A stretch of DNA of 64,000 nt from Oxalobacteraceae bacterium AB_14 (GTDB taxonomy: Bacteria; Pseudomonadota; Gammaproteobacteria; Burkholderiales; Burkholderiaceae_D): assembly GCA_000381565.1 (NCBI GenBank), contig KB906724.1, forward strand, positions 964,350 through 1,028,349, written 5' to 3'. Positions 9,176 through 18,160 of the stretch are shown here, one piece after another. A program made the position numbers and the translations under genes. How positions within the stretch are numbered: position 1 is the stretch's first letter; each line of letters opens with the position of its first letter. The notes under the pieces were generated by a model. The model made no database searches. It was not told the DNA's origin and was given only the letters and a program-made list of their open reading frames with translations.

Positions 9176-10246
9176 ATGTATAAACTAGCTTTAAGTGCGC
9201 TCATTTCGCTGATGTTCGCCATCACGGCGCTCACCGCACCAGCAGCCCAGGCTGCCGATGGCGCCGCATCGAAAAAACACCATGTGAAGAAGGTCAAGGC
9301 CCGCGGACCGGTGCGCGTGGCCGCCGCCGCGCGTGGCGAACGCGTGGTCAAGCGCGTGGTCAAGGTCAATGGCCGCCGCAAAGTGGTGTACCAGCGCATG
9401 ATCGTGGCCGCGCCACCTGTGCCGACGATGGGCGACCTGGCCGGCCTGAACCTGACGCACGATCCGCTGGACCTGAAATCGAACGTGGCGCTGGTGCTGG
9501 ACCAGGCCAATTCCGAAGTGCTGTTTGAAAAGAATTCCAACGTCGCGCTGCCGATCGCCTCGATCACCAAGATGATGACCGGCCTGATCGTGGTCGAAGC
9601 CAAGCAGAACATGGACGAGATCCTGAGCATCACCGACGAGGACGTCGACCGCGAAAAATTCAGCAGTTCGCGCCTCAAGGTGGGCACCCGGCTGAGCCGC
9701 GCCGACATGCTGCACATCGCGCTGATGAGCTCGGAAAACCGGGCCTCGTCTGCGCTGGGCCGTAACTATCCGGGGGGCAAGCCCGCGTTTGTCGAAGCGA
9801 TGAACGCCAAGGCGCGCGAACTGGGCATGGTCGATACCCATTACGTCGATTCCAGCGGCCTGTCGAAAATGAACGTGGCCAGCGCGCGCGACCTGGCCAA
9901 GCTGGCGATGGCCGCGTACCAGCAGCCCATCCTGCGCCAGTACTCGACCGACGCCAGGGCCATGGTCGAAACCAACGGCCGTCCTATGCAGTTCGGCACC
10001 ACCAACCACCTGGTGGCCAATCCGGACTGGGCGATCGGTTTGCAGAAAACCGGCTTCATCAACGAAGCAGGGCGCTGCCTGATGATGCAGGCGGTCATCG
10101 AAGGCCGCTCGGTCATCATGGTGTTCCTCGATTCCAAGGGCAAGCAGTCGCGTACCGCCGATGCCGGCCGCATGCGCAAATGGCTGGAGGCGCTGAAGCC
10201 GGCCGCCCTCAGCGCGCCGGCGACCACTTATTCGACCGGGATGTAA
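9176..10246 (+). CDS. pbpG: D-alanyl-D-alanine endopeptidase (PBP7-like)
   Basis: 356 aa periplasmic serine peptidase of family S11, cleaving D-Ala-mDAP cross-links in peptidoglycan. A signal peptide (residues 1-26, ending AQA) precedes a basic linker rich in Lys, Arg and Val (about 33-75). The three penicillin-binding motifs are present: SITK (S129, K132), SEN in MSSENRASS, and KTG in LQKTGFI. It has no C-terminal amphipathic anchor, as in PBP7. GGGGA lies 5 bp before the ATG. Its 3' end overlaps the convergent IclR gene by 19 bp. Confidence 0.93.
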   Translation: MYKLALSALISLMFAITALTAPAAQAADGAASKKHHVKKVKARGPVRVAAAARGERVVKRVVKVNGRRKVVYQRMIVAAPPVPTMGDLAGLNLTHDPLDLKSNVALVLDQANSEVLFEKNSNVALPIASITKMMTGLIVVEAKQNMDEILSITDEDVDREKFSSSRLKVGTRLSRADMLHIALMSSENRASSALGRNYPGGKPAFVEAMNAKARELGMVDTHYVDSSGLSKMNVASARDLAKLAMAAYQQPILRQYSTDARAMVETNGRPMQFGTTNHLVANPDWAIGLQKTGFINEAGRCLMMQAVIEGRSVIMVFLDSKGKQSRTADAGRMRKWLEALKPAALSAPATTYSTGM

Positions 10247-11007
10247 CCGAGCGTGGCGGAGATCTGGTTGGCGGTCGTGACCAGGTCTTCCAGCCATTCG
10301 TCCTGCAGACGGTCGGCCGGCGCCGAGATCGACAGCCCGGCGATGAGCTTGCCGCTGTCGTCGTGGATGCCGGCGGCCATGCAACGCACTCCCAGTTCCA
10401 GCTCTTCATTGTCGCGCGCGTAGCCGCGCGACTTCACCAGGCTCAGCTCGCGCTCCAGCTTGGCCAGATCGGTGATCGAATTCTTGTTGTGGCCGGCCAG
10501 CCCGGTGCGCGTGGCATAGGCGCGGATGGCTTTCGGCTCGTCCACCGACAGGAACAGCTTGCCGGTCGAGGTCAGGTGCAGCGGGCCGCGGCCGCCGATG
10601 GCGCGCACCACCTGCATGCCCGAACGCTCGGAGAAGGCGCGGTCGATGTAGACGATCTCGTCGCCCTGGCGCACCGACAGGTTGATGGTCTGCTGGGTTT
10701 TCTTGTGCAGTGCGCGCATGAAGTCCAGCGCGGCCTCGCGCACCGACAGCCGGCTCTTTACCACATTGCCCAGTTCCAGCAGCCGCATGCCGAGCCGGTA
10801 GGTGCCCGGTTCGATGCGGTCGACAAAGCGCGTCAGCACCATGTCGTTGAGGATGCGGTGGGCGGTCGAAGGGTGTAGCCCGGAAACCTTGGACAATTCC
10901 TTCAGGCTGACAGGGTCGGGATATTTGGCGAGCGCATCGAGTAGCGCCACCATGCGCTCGATCACCTGGATAGTGGTCTTTTGCTCTGGAACGGTTTCGA
11001 TTTTCAT
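10228..11007 (-). CDS. IclR-family transcriptional regulator
   Basis: 259 aa. A winged helix-turn-helix (about residues 14-70, with VSLKELSKVSGLHPSTAHRI) is followed by an IclR effector domain (about 85-255, including GRGPLHLTSTGKLFLS and GYARDNEELELGVRC). Members sense aromatic acids, glyoxylate or similar small carboxylates. No catabolic genes lie beside it, so the target is unknown. It is convergent with pbpG, with a 19-bp 3' overlap, and divergent from dgkA. Confidence 0.92.
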   Translation of the reverse strand: MKIETVPEQKTTIQVIERMVALLDALAKYPDPVSLKELSKVSGLHPSTAHRILNDMVLTRFVDRIEPGTYRLGMRLLELGNVVKSRLSVREAALDFMRALHKKTQQTINLSVRQGDEIVYIDRAFSERSGMQVVRAIGGRGPLHLTSTGKLFLSVDEPKAIRAYATRTGLAGHNKNSITDLAKLERELSLVKSRGYARDNEELELGVRCMAAGIHDDSGKLIAGLSISAPADRLQDEWLEDLVTTANQISATLGYIPVE

Positions 11008-11110
11008 GATGTGGTTGGTGCGGTGCAGTATGCGATAGCTACTTTATACCATAATGTGAAAAAAATGGGAATTGATGCATAATGATACATTCACCATTTG
11101 CGGCTTATTC

Positions 11111-11494
11111 ATGGAACCAGTGAGCGAATTCAAGAGCAAGAGCGGCCTGAAACGTATCTTTTCGGCCTTTTTATACTCCATCGACGGCTTCAAGTCGGCC
11201 TGGAAGCACGAGCATGCCTTCCGCCAGGAAGTGAGCCTGTTCGTGGTCGGCACCATCGTCGCGCTGGTGCTGCGCATCTCGGCGTTCGAGAAATTGATGT
11301 TGATCGGCGTGCTGATGTTGATATTGATCGTGGAATTGATCAATTCCTCCATCGAAGCCGTGGTCGACCGCGTGTCGCTGGAGCGCCATCCGCTGTCCAA
11401 GAACGCCAAGGACTTCGGCAGCGCCGCCGTCCTGCTGACGTGTCTGCTGGCGGCGGGCGCCTGGGGCGTGGTGCTGTTCAACCGTTTCTATTGA
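11111..11494 (+). CDS. dgkA: Diacylglycerol kinase (prokaryotic type)
   Basis: 127 aa, three membrane helices. It phosphorylates diacylglycerol released by membrane-derived oligosaccharide synthesis back to phosphatidate. The conserved core is present: SAWKHEHAFRQE near residues 28-39, then ELINSSIEAVVDR and KNAKDFGSAAV, which carry the catalytic Glu and Asp residues. The length fits DgkA (about 120). The ATG at 11111 is preferred over upstream in-frame starts because homology begins here. Confidence 0.94.
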   Translation: MEPVSEFKSKSGLKRIFSAFLYSIDGFKSAWKHEHAFRQEVSLFVVGTIVALVLRISAFEKLMLIGVLMLILIVELINSSIEAVVDRVSLERHPLSKNAKDFGSAAVLLTCLLAAGAWGVVLFNRFY

Positions 11495-11518
11495 ACATAT
11501 ATAAAGTTTCGGTATAAG

Positions 11519-11539
11519 GAACTGCTAAAAGCTTAGTTC
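11519..11539. promoter_or_regulatory. Inverted repeat upstream of the sbp remnant
   Basis: GAACT (11519-11523) and AGTTC (11535-11539) are separated by 11 bp, about 50 bp before the sbp ATG. It could be a remnant operator, for example for a LysR regulator such as CysB. I cannot match it to a defined consensus. Confidence 0.25.
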
Positions 11540-11591
11540 TCATTTATAAAGGACAGCCGTAATCTGGGGACCTTCACTCAAGGGGAATCAG

Positions 11592-12628
11592 ATGCTGTCA
11601 AAAAAAATTTTGCTGCTGCTGTTCTTGCCGTCACCGCCGCCGCGCCAGCCCTGGCCGCCGAGATTTCTTTGCTGAACGTGTCTTACGATCCGACCCGTGA
11701 GCTATACCAGGACGTCAACACCGCCTTCGCCAAGGCGTGGAAAGCCAGGACCGGCGACCTGCTGAAAATCAAACAATCGCACGGCGGCTCCGGCAAGCAG
11801 GGGCGCGCCGTGATCGACGGCCTGGAAGCGGACGTGGTCTCGCTGGCGCTGGCCTACGACATCGACGCCATCGCCGGGCGCAAGCTGCTGTCGCCGGACT
11901 GGCAGAAAAAGCTGCCGCACAACAGCACGCCCTACACCTCGACCATCGTGTTCCTGGTTCGCAAGGGCAACCCGAAAGGCATCAAGGACTGGAACGACCT
12001 GGTCAAGCACGGCATCGCCGTCATCACCCCGAATCCGAAGACCTCCGGCGGCGCCCGCTGGAACCACCTGGCCGCCTACGGCTACGCGCTGCGCCGGCCG
12101 GGCGGCAGCGAAGCGTCTGCCAAGGACTTCATGAGCAAGCTGTACAAGAACGTGCCGGTGCTCGATTCCGGCGCGCGCGGCGCCACCACCACCTTCGTCG
12201 AGCGCGGCATCGGCGACATGCTGATCGCCTGGGAAAACGAGGCGCTGCTGGCGATCAGGGAACTGGGGCCGACCAGGTTCGACATCGTCGCGCCGTCGGT
12301 GTCCATCCTGGCCGAGCCGCCGGTGGCCGTGGTCGACAAGGTGGTCGACAAGCGCGGCACCCGCAAGGTGGCCGAGGCTTACCTGGACTTCCTGTACACC
12401 GATGAGGCGCAGGAAATCGTCGCCAGCAACTACTACCGTCCGGCCGTGGAAAAGGAGACGAACAAATACGCCGCCCAATTCCCGAACGTGAAACTGTCCA
12501 AGCTGTCGGACGTGGCCGGCGACTGGAGCAGGGCGCAGAAGCTGCACTTCGCCGACGGCGGCCTGTTCGACCAGATCTACCAGCCAGGTAATCACGGCCG
12601 GAAGGTCTCGAAACATTGTATTTTTTAG
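11592..12628 (+). pseudogene. sbp: Sulfate-binding protein gene, frameshifted in the signal peptide
   Basis: Encodes a periplasmic sulfate/thiosulfate-binding protein (SBP family; e.g. [42 protein letters not shown]). An ATG at 11592 has AAGGGG ahead of it, but its frame hits TGA after 27 codons. The mature protein is in another frame from about 11660. Adding one A to the run of eight As at 11600-11607 restores [14 protein letters not shown]...ALAAE, a perfect signal peptide, so one A has been lost. The C-terminal tail after QPG also looks extended. As written, export should fail unless polymerase slippage at the A-run rescues it, or the base is an assembly error. Confidence 0.85.
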
Positions 12629-12700
12629 CAGAAAAGGCGCAGAATAGCAGGCTGACGGCTGGCTGAGAGCCGGTGTTCTTTTTCCCATCTGGAGCTGACC

Positions 12701-13339
12701 ATGACGATACGACTGGGCGATACCGCCCCTGATTTTGAACAAGATTCTTCCATCGGCAAGCTGCACTTTCATGAATGGGCTGGTAATTCCTGGGTGGTGC
12801 TGTTCTCGCACCCGGCCGACTTCACGCCGGTCTGCACGACCGAACTGGGCCTGACTGCCAAGCTGAAACCCGAGTTCGACAAGCGCAACGTCAAGGCGAT
12901 CGCGCTGTCGGTCGACCCGGCCGAATCGCACAAGTCGTGGATCGCCGATATCGAGGAAACCCAGGGCACCGTGGTCGGTTTCCCGATCATCGCCGACGCC
13001 GACCGCAAAGTCTCCGCGCTGTACGACATGATCCATCCGAACGCTTCGACCACGGCCACCGTGCGCACGCTGTTCGTGATCGATCCGAACAAAAAAGTGC
13101 GCCTGAGCCTGACCTACCCGATGAGCACCGGCCGCAACTTCGACGAAGTGTTGCGTGTTATCGACGCCCTGCAACTGACCGACGGCTACACCGTGGCCAC
13201 GCCGGGCAACTGGAAAGACGGCGACGACGTCATCATTCCCCTGACCGTGCAGGATCCGGACGTGCTGAAGCAAAAGTATCCCAAAGGTTATACCGCGGCG
13301 CGACCTTACTTGCGCGTCACACCCCAGCCAAATAAATAA
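12701..13339 (+). CDS. 1-Cys peroxiredoxin (Prx6 type)
   Basis: 212 aa thiol peroxidase reducing H2O2 and alkyl hydroperoxides. The only cysteine in the protein is the peroxidatic Cys45 in FTPVCTTE; no resolving cysteine exists, which defines the 1-Cys class. The long C-terminal arm (residues about 165-212, including PGNWKDGDDVIIP) is typical of Prx6. It has no signal peptide. It sits between the broken sbp and the broken cysTWA remnants but is itself intact. Confidence 0.94.
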   Translation: MTIRLGDTAPDFEQDSSIGKLHFHEWAGNSWVVLFSHPADFTPVCTTELGLTAKLKPEFDKRNVKAIALSVDPAESHKSWIADIEETQGTVVGFPIIADADRKVSALYDMIHPNASTTATVRTLFVIDPNKKVRLSLTYPMSTGRNFDEVLRVIDALQLTDGYTVATPGNWKDGDDVIIPLTVQDPDVLKQKYPKGYTAARPYLRVTPQPNK

Positions 13340-13417
13340 CGCATAAGCAAATAAGGATTGCGTTGTTTGGATATTCCCCTAGAGTAGTTACTCTGCAGTC
13401 TACTCTTGGGGATTTGC

Positions 13418-14191
13418 ATGGATTTGTCATTTGTCGCATCTGGTTTCGCGGTCGGCCTGTTGGTCGGCATGACTGGCGTGGGCGGCGGCTCGCTGATGAC
13501 GCCGTTGTTGACGCTGTTGTTCGGTGTGTCCCCCTCGGTAGCGGTCGGCACCGACCTGGCCTTCGCCTCGCTGACCAAGGGCGTGGGCACCTTCACCCAC
13601 CGCATGCGCGGCACGGTGCATTGGGAGATCGTGCGCCGCCTCTGCCTTGGCGCCTTGCCGGCCGCTTTGCTGGCCAGTCTCTCCCTCAAATATTTCGGCA
13701 CGCTCAACAAGGAAATCGGCCAGGTCATACGCTATATGATCGCCGGCTCGGTGATGCTGACCGTGGTCGCCCTGCTATTCAAACGCAAGATGCTGGACTG
13801 GGTCATGGCCCGTCCCGAGCGCCAGTTGCAGGGCAGGGCGCTGACCATCGCCACCATCGTCTCCGGCGCCGTGCTGGGCACGCTGGTGACCATCTCCTCG
13901 ATCGGCGCCGGCGCCATCGGCGCCACGCTGCTGGTGATGCTGTACCCGCGCCTGACCGCCGCCGAAGTGGCCGGCACCGACATCGCCTACGCCGTGCCGC
14001 TGACGGCGATCGCCGCCGTCGGCCATTGGTGGCTGGGCTCGATCGACTGGAGCCTGCTGTTGACCTTGCTCGTCGGCTCGCTGCCCGGCATCACCATCGG
14101 CGCCTACGCCGCCCGTGCGGTGCCGGAACGCCTGCTGCGCGGCTTGCTGGCCTTCACCCTGGTCGCGGTCGCGGCGAAGCTGGTTTCCTAA
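13418..14191 (+). CDS. TauE/SafE (TSUP) family permease
   Basis: 257 aa with about eight hydrophobic segments. The opening VGLLVGMTGVGGGSLMTPLL motif is diagnostic of the TSUP family. Members move sulfite, sulfoacetate, sulfonates or related anions. The ATG at 13418 has GGGG about 7 bp upstream; a TTG four codons earlier is less likely. Its position inside the decayed sulfate-uptake locus suggests a sulfur-linked role, but direction and substrate are unknown. Confidence 0.88.
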   Translation: MDLSFVASGFAVGLLVGMTGVGGGSLMTPLLTLLFGVSPSVAVGTDLAFASLTKGVGTFTHRMRGTVHWEIVRRLCLGALPAALLASLSLKYFGTLNKEIGQVIRYMIAGSVMLTVVALLFKRKMLDWVMARPERQLQGRALTIATIVSGAVLGTLVTISSIGAGAIGATLLVMLYPRLTAAEVAGTDIAYAVPLTAIAAVGHWWLGSIDWSLLLTLLVGSLPGITIGAYAARAVPERLLRGLLAFTLVAVAAKLVS

Positions 14192-14301
14192 AAGCGATAT
14201 GGCGCTACCGTCTAACCAAATGAAAAATGCTTCGTTTGTAATATGAAGCGCAGGTGAGATTATGCAGCCCTTATAGAAGAATTTGTAATAAGGGAGCATC
14301 C

Positions 14302-14862
14302 ATGTCAGCAGTTCTCGCCGCATCCGCCACGGCGCCCGGCGCCGTCCGGGGCGGGCCTTTCCGCGTCGTGCCGGGGTTCCGGCTGTCGCTGGGATTCACC
14401 ATTTTCTACCTGACGCTGATCGTCCTGGTCCCGCTGTCGGCTGTGTTCCTGAAGACCTTTACGCTCAGCCGGGAAGGCTTCTGAAGCGCGGTCCGCGGCA
14501 AGAGCATCCTGCTGACCCTGATCGACCTGCCGTTCTCGGTGTCGCCGGTGATCTCCGGCCTGATCGACGTGCTGCTGTTCGGCGCGCAGGGCTGGTTCGG
14601 TCCGTGGCTGCAGGAGTACGACATCAAGATCCTGTTCGCGGTGCCGGGCATCGTGCTGGCCACCCTCTTCGTCACCTTCCCGTTTGTCGCGCGCGAGCTG
14701 ATCCCGCTGATGCAGGCGCAGGGCAATGAAGAGGAAGAGGCCGCCATTGTGCTGGGCGCGTCCGGCTGGGACACCTTCCGCCGCGTCACGCTGCCCAACA
14801 TCAAGTGGGGCCTGCTGTACGGCGTGATCCTGTGCAACGCCCGCGCTGATGAACAAGGGTAA
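14302..14862 (+). pseudogene. cysT'-'cysW remnant (sulfate permease genes fused by deletion)
   Basis: The ATG at 14302 opens the N-terminal 60 codons of CysT (VVPGFRLSLG...VLVPLSAVFLK). The frame ends at TGA 14482-14484. The same frame then continues directly as the middle of CysW ([18 protein letters not shown], later [12 protein letters not shown] and [21 protein letters not shown]). So most of cysT and the start of cysW are gone, and the two are joined. The cysW part stops about where its last third should begin. Neither fragment can form a permease. Confidence 0.85.
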
Positions 14863-14976
14863 CGTCGAGCAGATCGGCGTGCTGGCCAGCGGCGACGCTT
14901 CCTTCCGCGTGCCGGGCCGGCCGGCGGCCGACGGCAAGGGCACCGCCTATGTGCGGCCGCACGACCTGGACCCGAC
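14846..14976 (+). pseudogene. cysA remnant (sulfate ABC ATPase C-terminal pieces)
   Basis: The frame starting at ATG 14849 reads [10 protein letters not shown], then after a presumed deletion reads GKGTAYVRPHDLD. These match the end of the ABC domain and part of the C-terminal regulatory domain of CysA. The Walker A, signature and Walker B regions are all missing. It abuts the cysW remnant on one side and the cysB remnant on the other, keeping the ancestral T-W-A-B order. Confidence 0.7.
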
Positions 14977-15546
14977 GTGCGTATCGCCCTGCAGCAGAGC
15001 GCGCCCGAGCACATCGCCGCATGGATTTTGTCCGGCAAGACCGACATCGGCATCGCCACCGAGGGCCTGTCGCAATTTCCCGACCTGGTGTCCTTCCCCT
15101 GCTACCGCTGGAGCCATTTGATCGTGGTGCCGGACGGCCACCCGCTGCTGGCGCGCGCGCCGATCCGGCTGGAAGACCTGGCCGAGTTCCCGCTGATCAC
15201 CTACGACGTCGGCTTCACCGGCCGCGGCCATATCGACGCGGCGTTCGAACGCGCCGGCGTCAAGCCCGACATCGTGTTGACGGCGATGGATTCGGACGTC
15301 ATCAAGCAGTACGTGGCGCTGGGACTGGGCGTGGGCATCGTCGCTTCGATGGCCTTCGATCATGGCCGCGACCAGGGCATGCGCGCGATGCAGGCGTCGC
15401 ACCTGTTCGCGCAAAACACCACGCGCCTGGCGGTGCGGCGCGGCGCCTACCTGCGCTCCTACGCCTACCACTTCATCCAGGAATTCGCGCCCGACCTGAC
15501 CCGCGCCGATATCGACGCGGCCTCGAGCGGCGGGGAATTGAGCTGA
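14977..15546 (+). pseudogene. cysB remnant (effector domain only)
   Basis: Open for 189 codons from a GTG without a ribosome-binding site. It matches the C-terminal two-thirds of CysB, the LysR-type regulator of sulfur assimilation: LQQSAPEHIAAWILSGKTD, GIATEGL, LITYDVGFTGRGHID and DSDVIKQYVALGLGVGIV. The N-terminal winged helix that binds DNA is missing. A free effector domain is unlikely to regulate. It ends the decayed sbp-cysTWA-cysB locus. Confidence 0.82.
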
Positions 15547-15594
15547 TGCGGCTGCCGCCACGCAATGGGCGGCGGCAGCCCTTGCCAGCCGGCC

Positions 15595-17976
15595 TTACCA
15601 GCTGTAGCCGGCCTTGGCGTAGTAGTAGCGGCCGTTGAAGCCGTTCGGCGCGAAGCCGCTATACGGATTGATGCCGTTGTTGTTGAGGTTGCCCGCCGAC
15701 GTGACCTGGTCGGGATAGCGATTGGTCACGTTGTCGATGCCCGCGCTCAGGCGCCAGTTATTGTTCAGCTTGACGCTGCCCGATAAATCCAGCACCCACT
15801 GCGGATCGTAGACCTGGTCCAGCGCCGCGTTATTCTGCGGCACGGTGAAGCTGCCATAGCGCGTCACCACGCCGCGCGCACCCCAGGCGCCGAGCGTCCA
15901 GTCGGTCGCAAGGCTGAGCTTGTCTTTCGGCGAACCGACGGTCAGCCGGTTGATGGTCTGGCGGTCGATCAGGGTCAGGCCGTTGGCGCTCAGGATGGCC
16001 GGATTGTCGTTGACGTGCTCCAGCGAGTTCCGGTTGTGGTTGTAGGCCGCGGTGAAGTCGTAGCGGCCGGCGCCGGTGGCTTCCCAACGGTAGGTGCTGA
16101 CCACGTCGACGCCGGTGCTGCGGGTATCGATGGCGTTGGTGAAGTAGCGGCCCGCGCCCACCAGGATGCCTTGCTTGGCCAGCGCCGCCTGCAAGGCCGG
16201 CGACAGGGTCATGTTGGCCGACAGCGCGACGCGGTCGTCGATGTCGATGCGGTAGGCGTCGACCGAGGCGTTCCAGTTGCGGCTCGGCGACCACTGCACG
16301 CCGAGGCTGTAGTTGCGGGCTTTCTCGGCCTTGAGCTGGGTCGCGCCCAGCGCCGACGCGGCGGCGCTGCCGACCGCGAAGGTGCCGGTCTCGATCGGCG
16401 TGTTGACATTGTTCACCACCGAGAAGTTGGTGGTGGTGATGGTGTAGAACTGCTGCGCCAGCGACGGCGCGCGGAAGCCCGACGAGGCCGTGCCGCGCAG
16501 CGAGAGGTCCGGCGTGAACGCGTAGCGCGCCGAGCCCTTGGCCGAGGTGGTGCTGCCGAAGTCGCTGTAGCGCTCATGGCGCAGCGCGCCCGAGGCCGAG
16601 AACTGTCTGGTGATTTCCGCTTCCAGGTTGGCGTAGACCGATTCGTTGTGGCGGCTGTTGCTGCCGGCGTTGATCGGACGGAAGCCGGAGAAGCCCTGCG
16701 CGCCGCTGCCGAGGTAGGAAGCCTCGTCGCCGGCGCCGATCTCGTATTTCTCATGCCGCGCCTCGACGCCCAGCGCCACCGTCAGCGGGCCGCTGAAGGC
16801 CGCCACCGGATATTCCTTGGCCACATCGAAGTTGAACAGCTGCTGCGTGTTCTTCAGCTTGCCAGCATAGAAGTGGGTCGGGCTGGCGGCGTTCAGCGAC
16901 TGGTTGACGGTGTGGTCCAGGTCCAGCTGGAACTCGTTGTTGCCGTAGTTCAGGCTGGCGTCCCAGCGCCATCCGTCCGCTTCGCCGCGCAGGCCGGTGA
17001 CCAGCGAGGTATCGGTCGATTCGCTGTTTTCCAGCGGCAGGAAGCCTTCCGGGTACAGCGGCGTGCGCTGCGCCGTGCCGTTCAGCGCGGTGCGCCAGGT
17101 GGCGGCGGCCGAGGTGTTGCGCTGGCCATAGTTGGCGAAGGCATACCAGTCGATATCGTCGTTGACGCGGTACAAGCTGTTGACGAACACGGTGCGCGGA
17201 CGGGTTTCCGGATCGCCGAAGCGCTGGTTGACCCTGCCGTAACGCGGCTCGGCCGGGTTGCGCAGGTCGGGACCGGCGCGGTTGGTCGGGTCGCGCCCGG
17301 ACGCTTCCAGCGCCACCCGCACCCAGCCCTGCTCGCCCAGGTTGAAGCCGGTGGAGCCGCGCAGCGTGATGGCCTTGCCGTCGCGCTTCTGGTATTCGCC
17401 GAAGCCCACTTCGGCCTCGCCGCCGGACGCGCCCTTTTTCAGGATGATGTTGATCACACCGGCGATCGCGTCCGAGCCGTACTGGGCTGCCGCGCCGTCG
17501 CGCAGCACCTCGATGTGGTCGATGGCGGCCAGCGGAATCGCGTTCAGGTCGACCGGCGCCGAGCCGCGGCCCTGGGTGCCGTTGACGTTGACCACCGCCG
17601 TGGCGTGGCGGCGCTTGCCGTCGACCAGCACCAGCGTCTGGTCCGGCGACAGGCCGCGCAGCTGCGCCGGGCGCACGGCGTCGCTGGCGTCGGCGCCGGA
17701 CGGGCGCGGGAAGTTCATCGACGGCAGCAGTCGGCCCAGCACGGTGGCCAGTTCGCTCGAACCGCTGGCCTGCAATTCCTTGGCGCCGATGACGTCGACC
17801 GGCGATTCGGCGTCGATGGTGCGGCGGTTCTTGGCATAGGTGCCGGTGACGACCACGGACTGCAATTCACCGTCGGCCACGGCTTGTTGGGCGAAGGCGG
17901 GAATGACGACGGAGGCGATCAGGCTGCTGAGCAGGAGGGGACGGACCAGCGGGCGGGCGATGCGGCGTGTGCTCAT
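15595..17976 (-). CDS. TonB-dependent outer-membrane receptor
   Basis: 793 aa. A signal peptide (about 1-29, ending AFA) is followed by a TonB-box-like stretch (SVVVTGTYAKN, about 40-50). Next come a plug domain (about 55-170, with LVLVDGKRRHATAVV and RDGAAAQYGSDAIAGVIN) and a beta-barrel ending in the aromatic AGYSW. It imports a large substrate using proton-motive force through TonB-ExbBD, which are encoded at 44307-46890. No siderophore or sugar genes are adjacent, so the ligand is unknown. Confidence 0.93.
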   Translation of the reverse strand: MSTRRIARPLVRPLLLSSLIASVVIPAFAQQAVADGELQSVVVTGTYAKNRRTIDAESPVDVIGAKELQASGSSELATVLGRLLPSMNFPRPSGADASDAVRPAQLRGLSPDQTLVLVDGKRRHATAVVNVNGTQGRGSAPVDLNAIPLAAIDHIEVLRDGAAAQYGSDAIAGVINIILKKGASGGEAEVGFGEYQKRDGKAITLRGSTGFNLGEQGWVRVALEASGRDPTNRAGPDLRNPAEPRYGRVNQRFGDPETRPRTVFVNSLYRVNDDIDWYAFANYGQRNTSAAATWRTALNGTAQRTPLYPEGFLPLENSESTDTSLVTGLRGEADGWRWDASLNYGNNEFQLDLDHTVNQSLNAASPTHFYAGKLKNTQQLFNFDVAKEYPVAAFSGPLTVALGVEARHEKYEIGAGDEASYLGSGAQGFSGFRPINAGSNSRHNESVYANLEAEITRQFSASGALRHERYSDFGSTTSAKGSARYAFTPDLSLRGTASSGFRAPSLAQQFYTITTTNFSVVNNVNTPIETGTFAVGSAAASALGATQLKAEKARNYSLGVQWSPSRNWNASVDAYRIDIDDRVALSANMTLSPALQAALAKQGILVGAGRYFTNAIDTRSTGVDVVSTYRWEATGAGRYDFTAAYNHNRNSLEHVNDNPAILSANGLTLIDRQTINRLTVGSPKDKLSLATDWTLGAWGARGVVTRYGSFTVPQNNAALDQVYDPQWVLDLSGSVKLNNNWRLSAGIDNVTNRYPDQVTSAGNLNNNGINPYSGFAPNGFNGRYYYAKAGYSW

Positions 17977-18129
17977 GTGACGGTCTTTCTACGTTGGTGA
18001 TGAGGAAAGCATACCAGTGCGCAAAGTTGCTGCACACGAATGGTTACGTCCAATGATATTCAAGATTTGGATGGCGTGCAGGCGCACCGGGCTGTTCGCG
18101 CAGCGGCGGCGGGAGCGTGTGGTCTCAAA

Positions 18130-18154
18130 GCGCCGCGCAAGGGCTGCGCGGCGC
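18130..18154 (-). terminator. Hairpin after the aldo/keto reductase gene
   Basis: GCGCCGCGCA (18130-18139) pairs with TGCGCGGCGC (18145-18154). Read on the minus strand it is followed by TTTGAG, a weak T-tract. It probably ends the leftward NUDIX-aat-bpt-pyrD-tas transcript. Confidence 0.5.
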
Positions 18155-18160
18155 CCGGGC

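Noticed and set aside
14977..15546. The 189-codon cysB frame as a working short LysR-like gene.
   Set aside because: It lacks the DNA-binding domain and a ribosome-binding site, and abuts other truncated cys genes, so a remnant is the simpler reading.
15550..15580. Stem GGCTGCCGCC/GGCGGCAGCC between the cysB remnant and the TonB receptor gene.
   Set aside because: No T-run on either strand, so it is not called as a terminator, though it may slow polymerase between the converging genes.
16015..18000. A 661-codon open frame antisense to the TonB-dependent receptor.
   Set aside because: Same reason: composition of a mirror frame, and the receptor on the other strand is complete with signal peptide and C-terminal aromatic.
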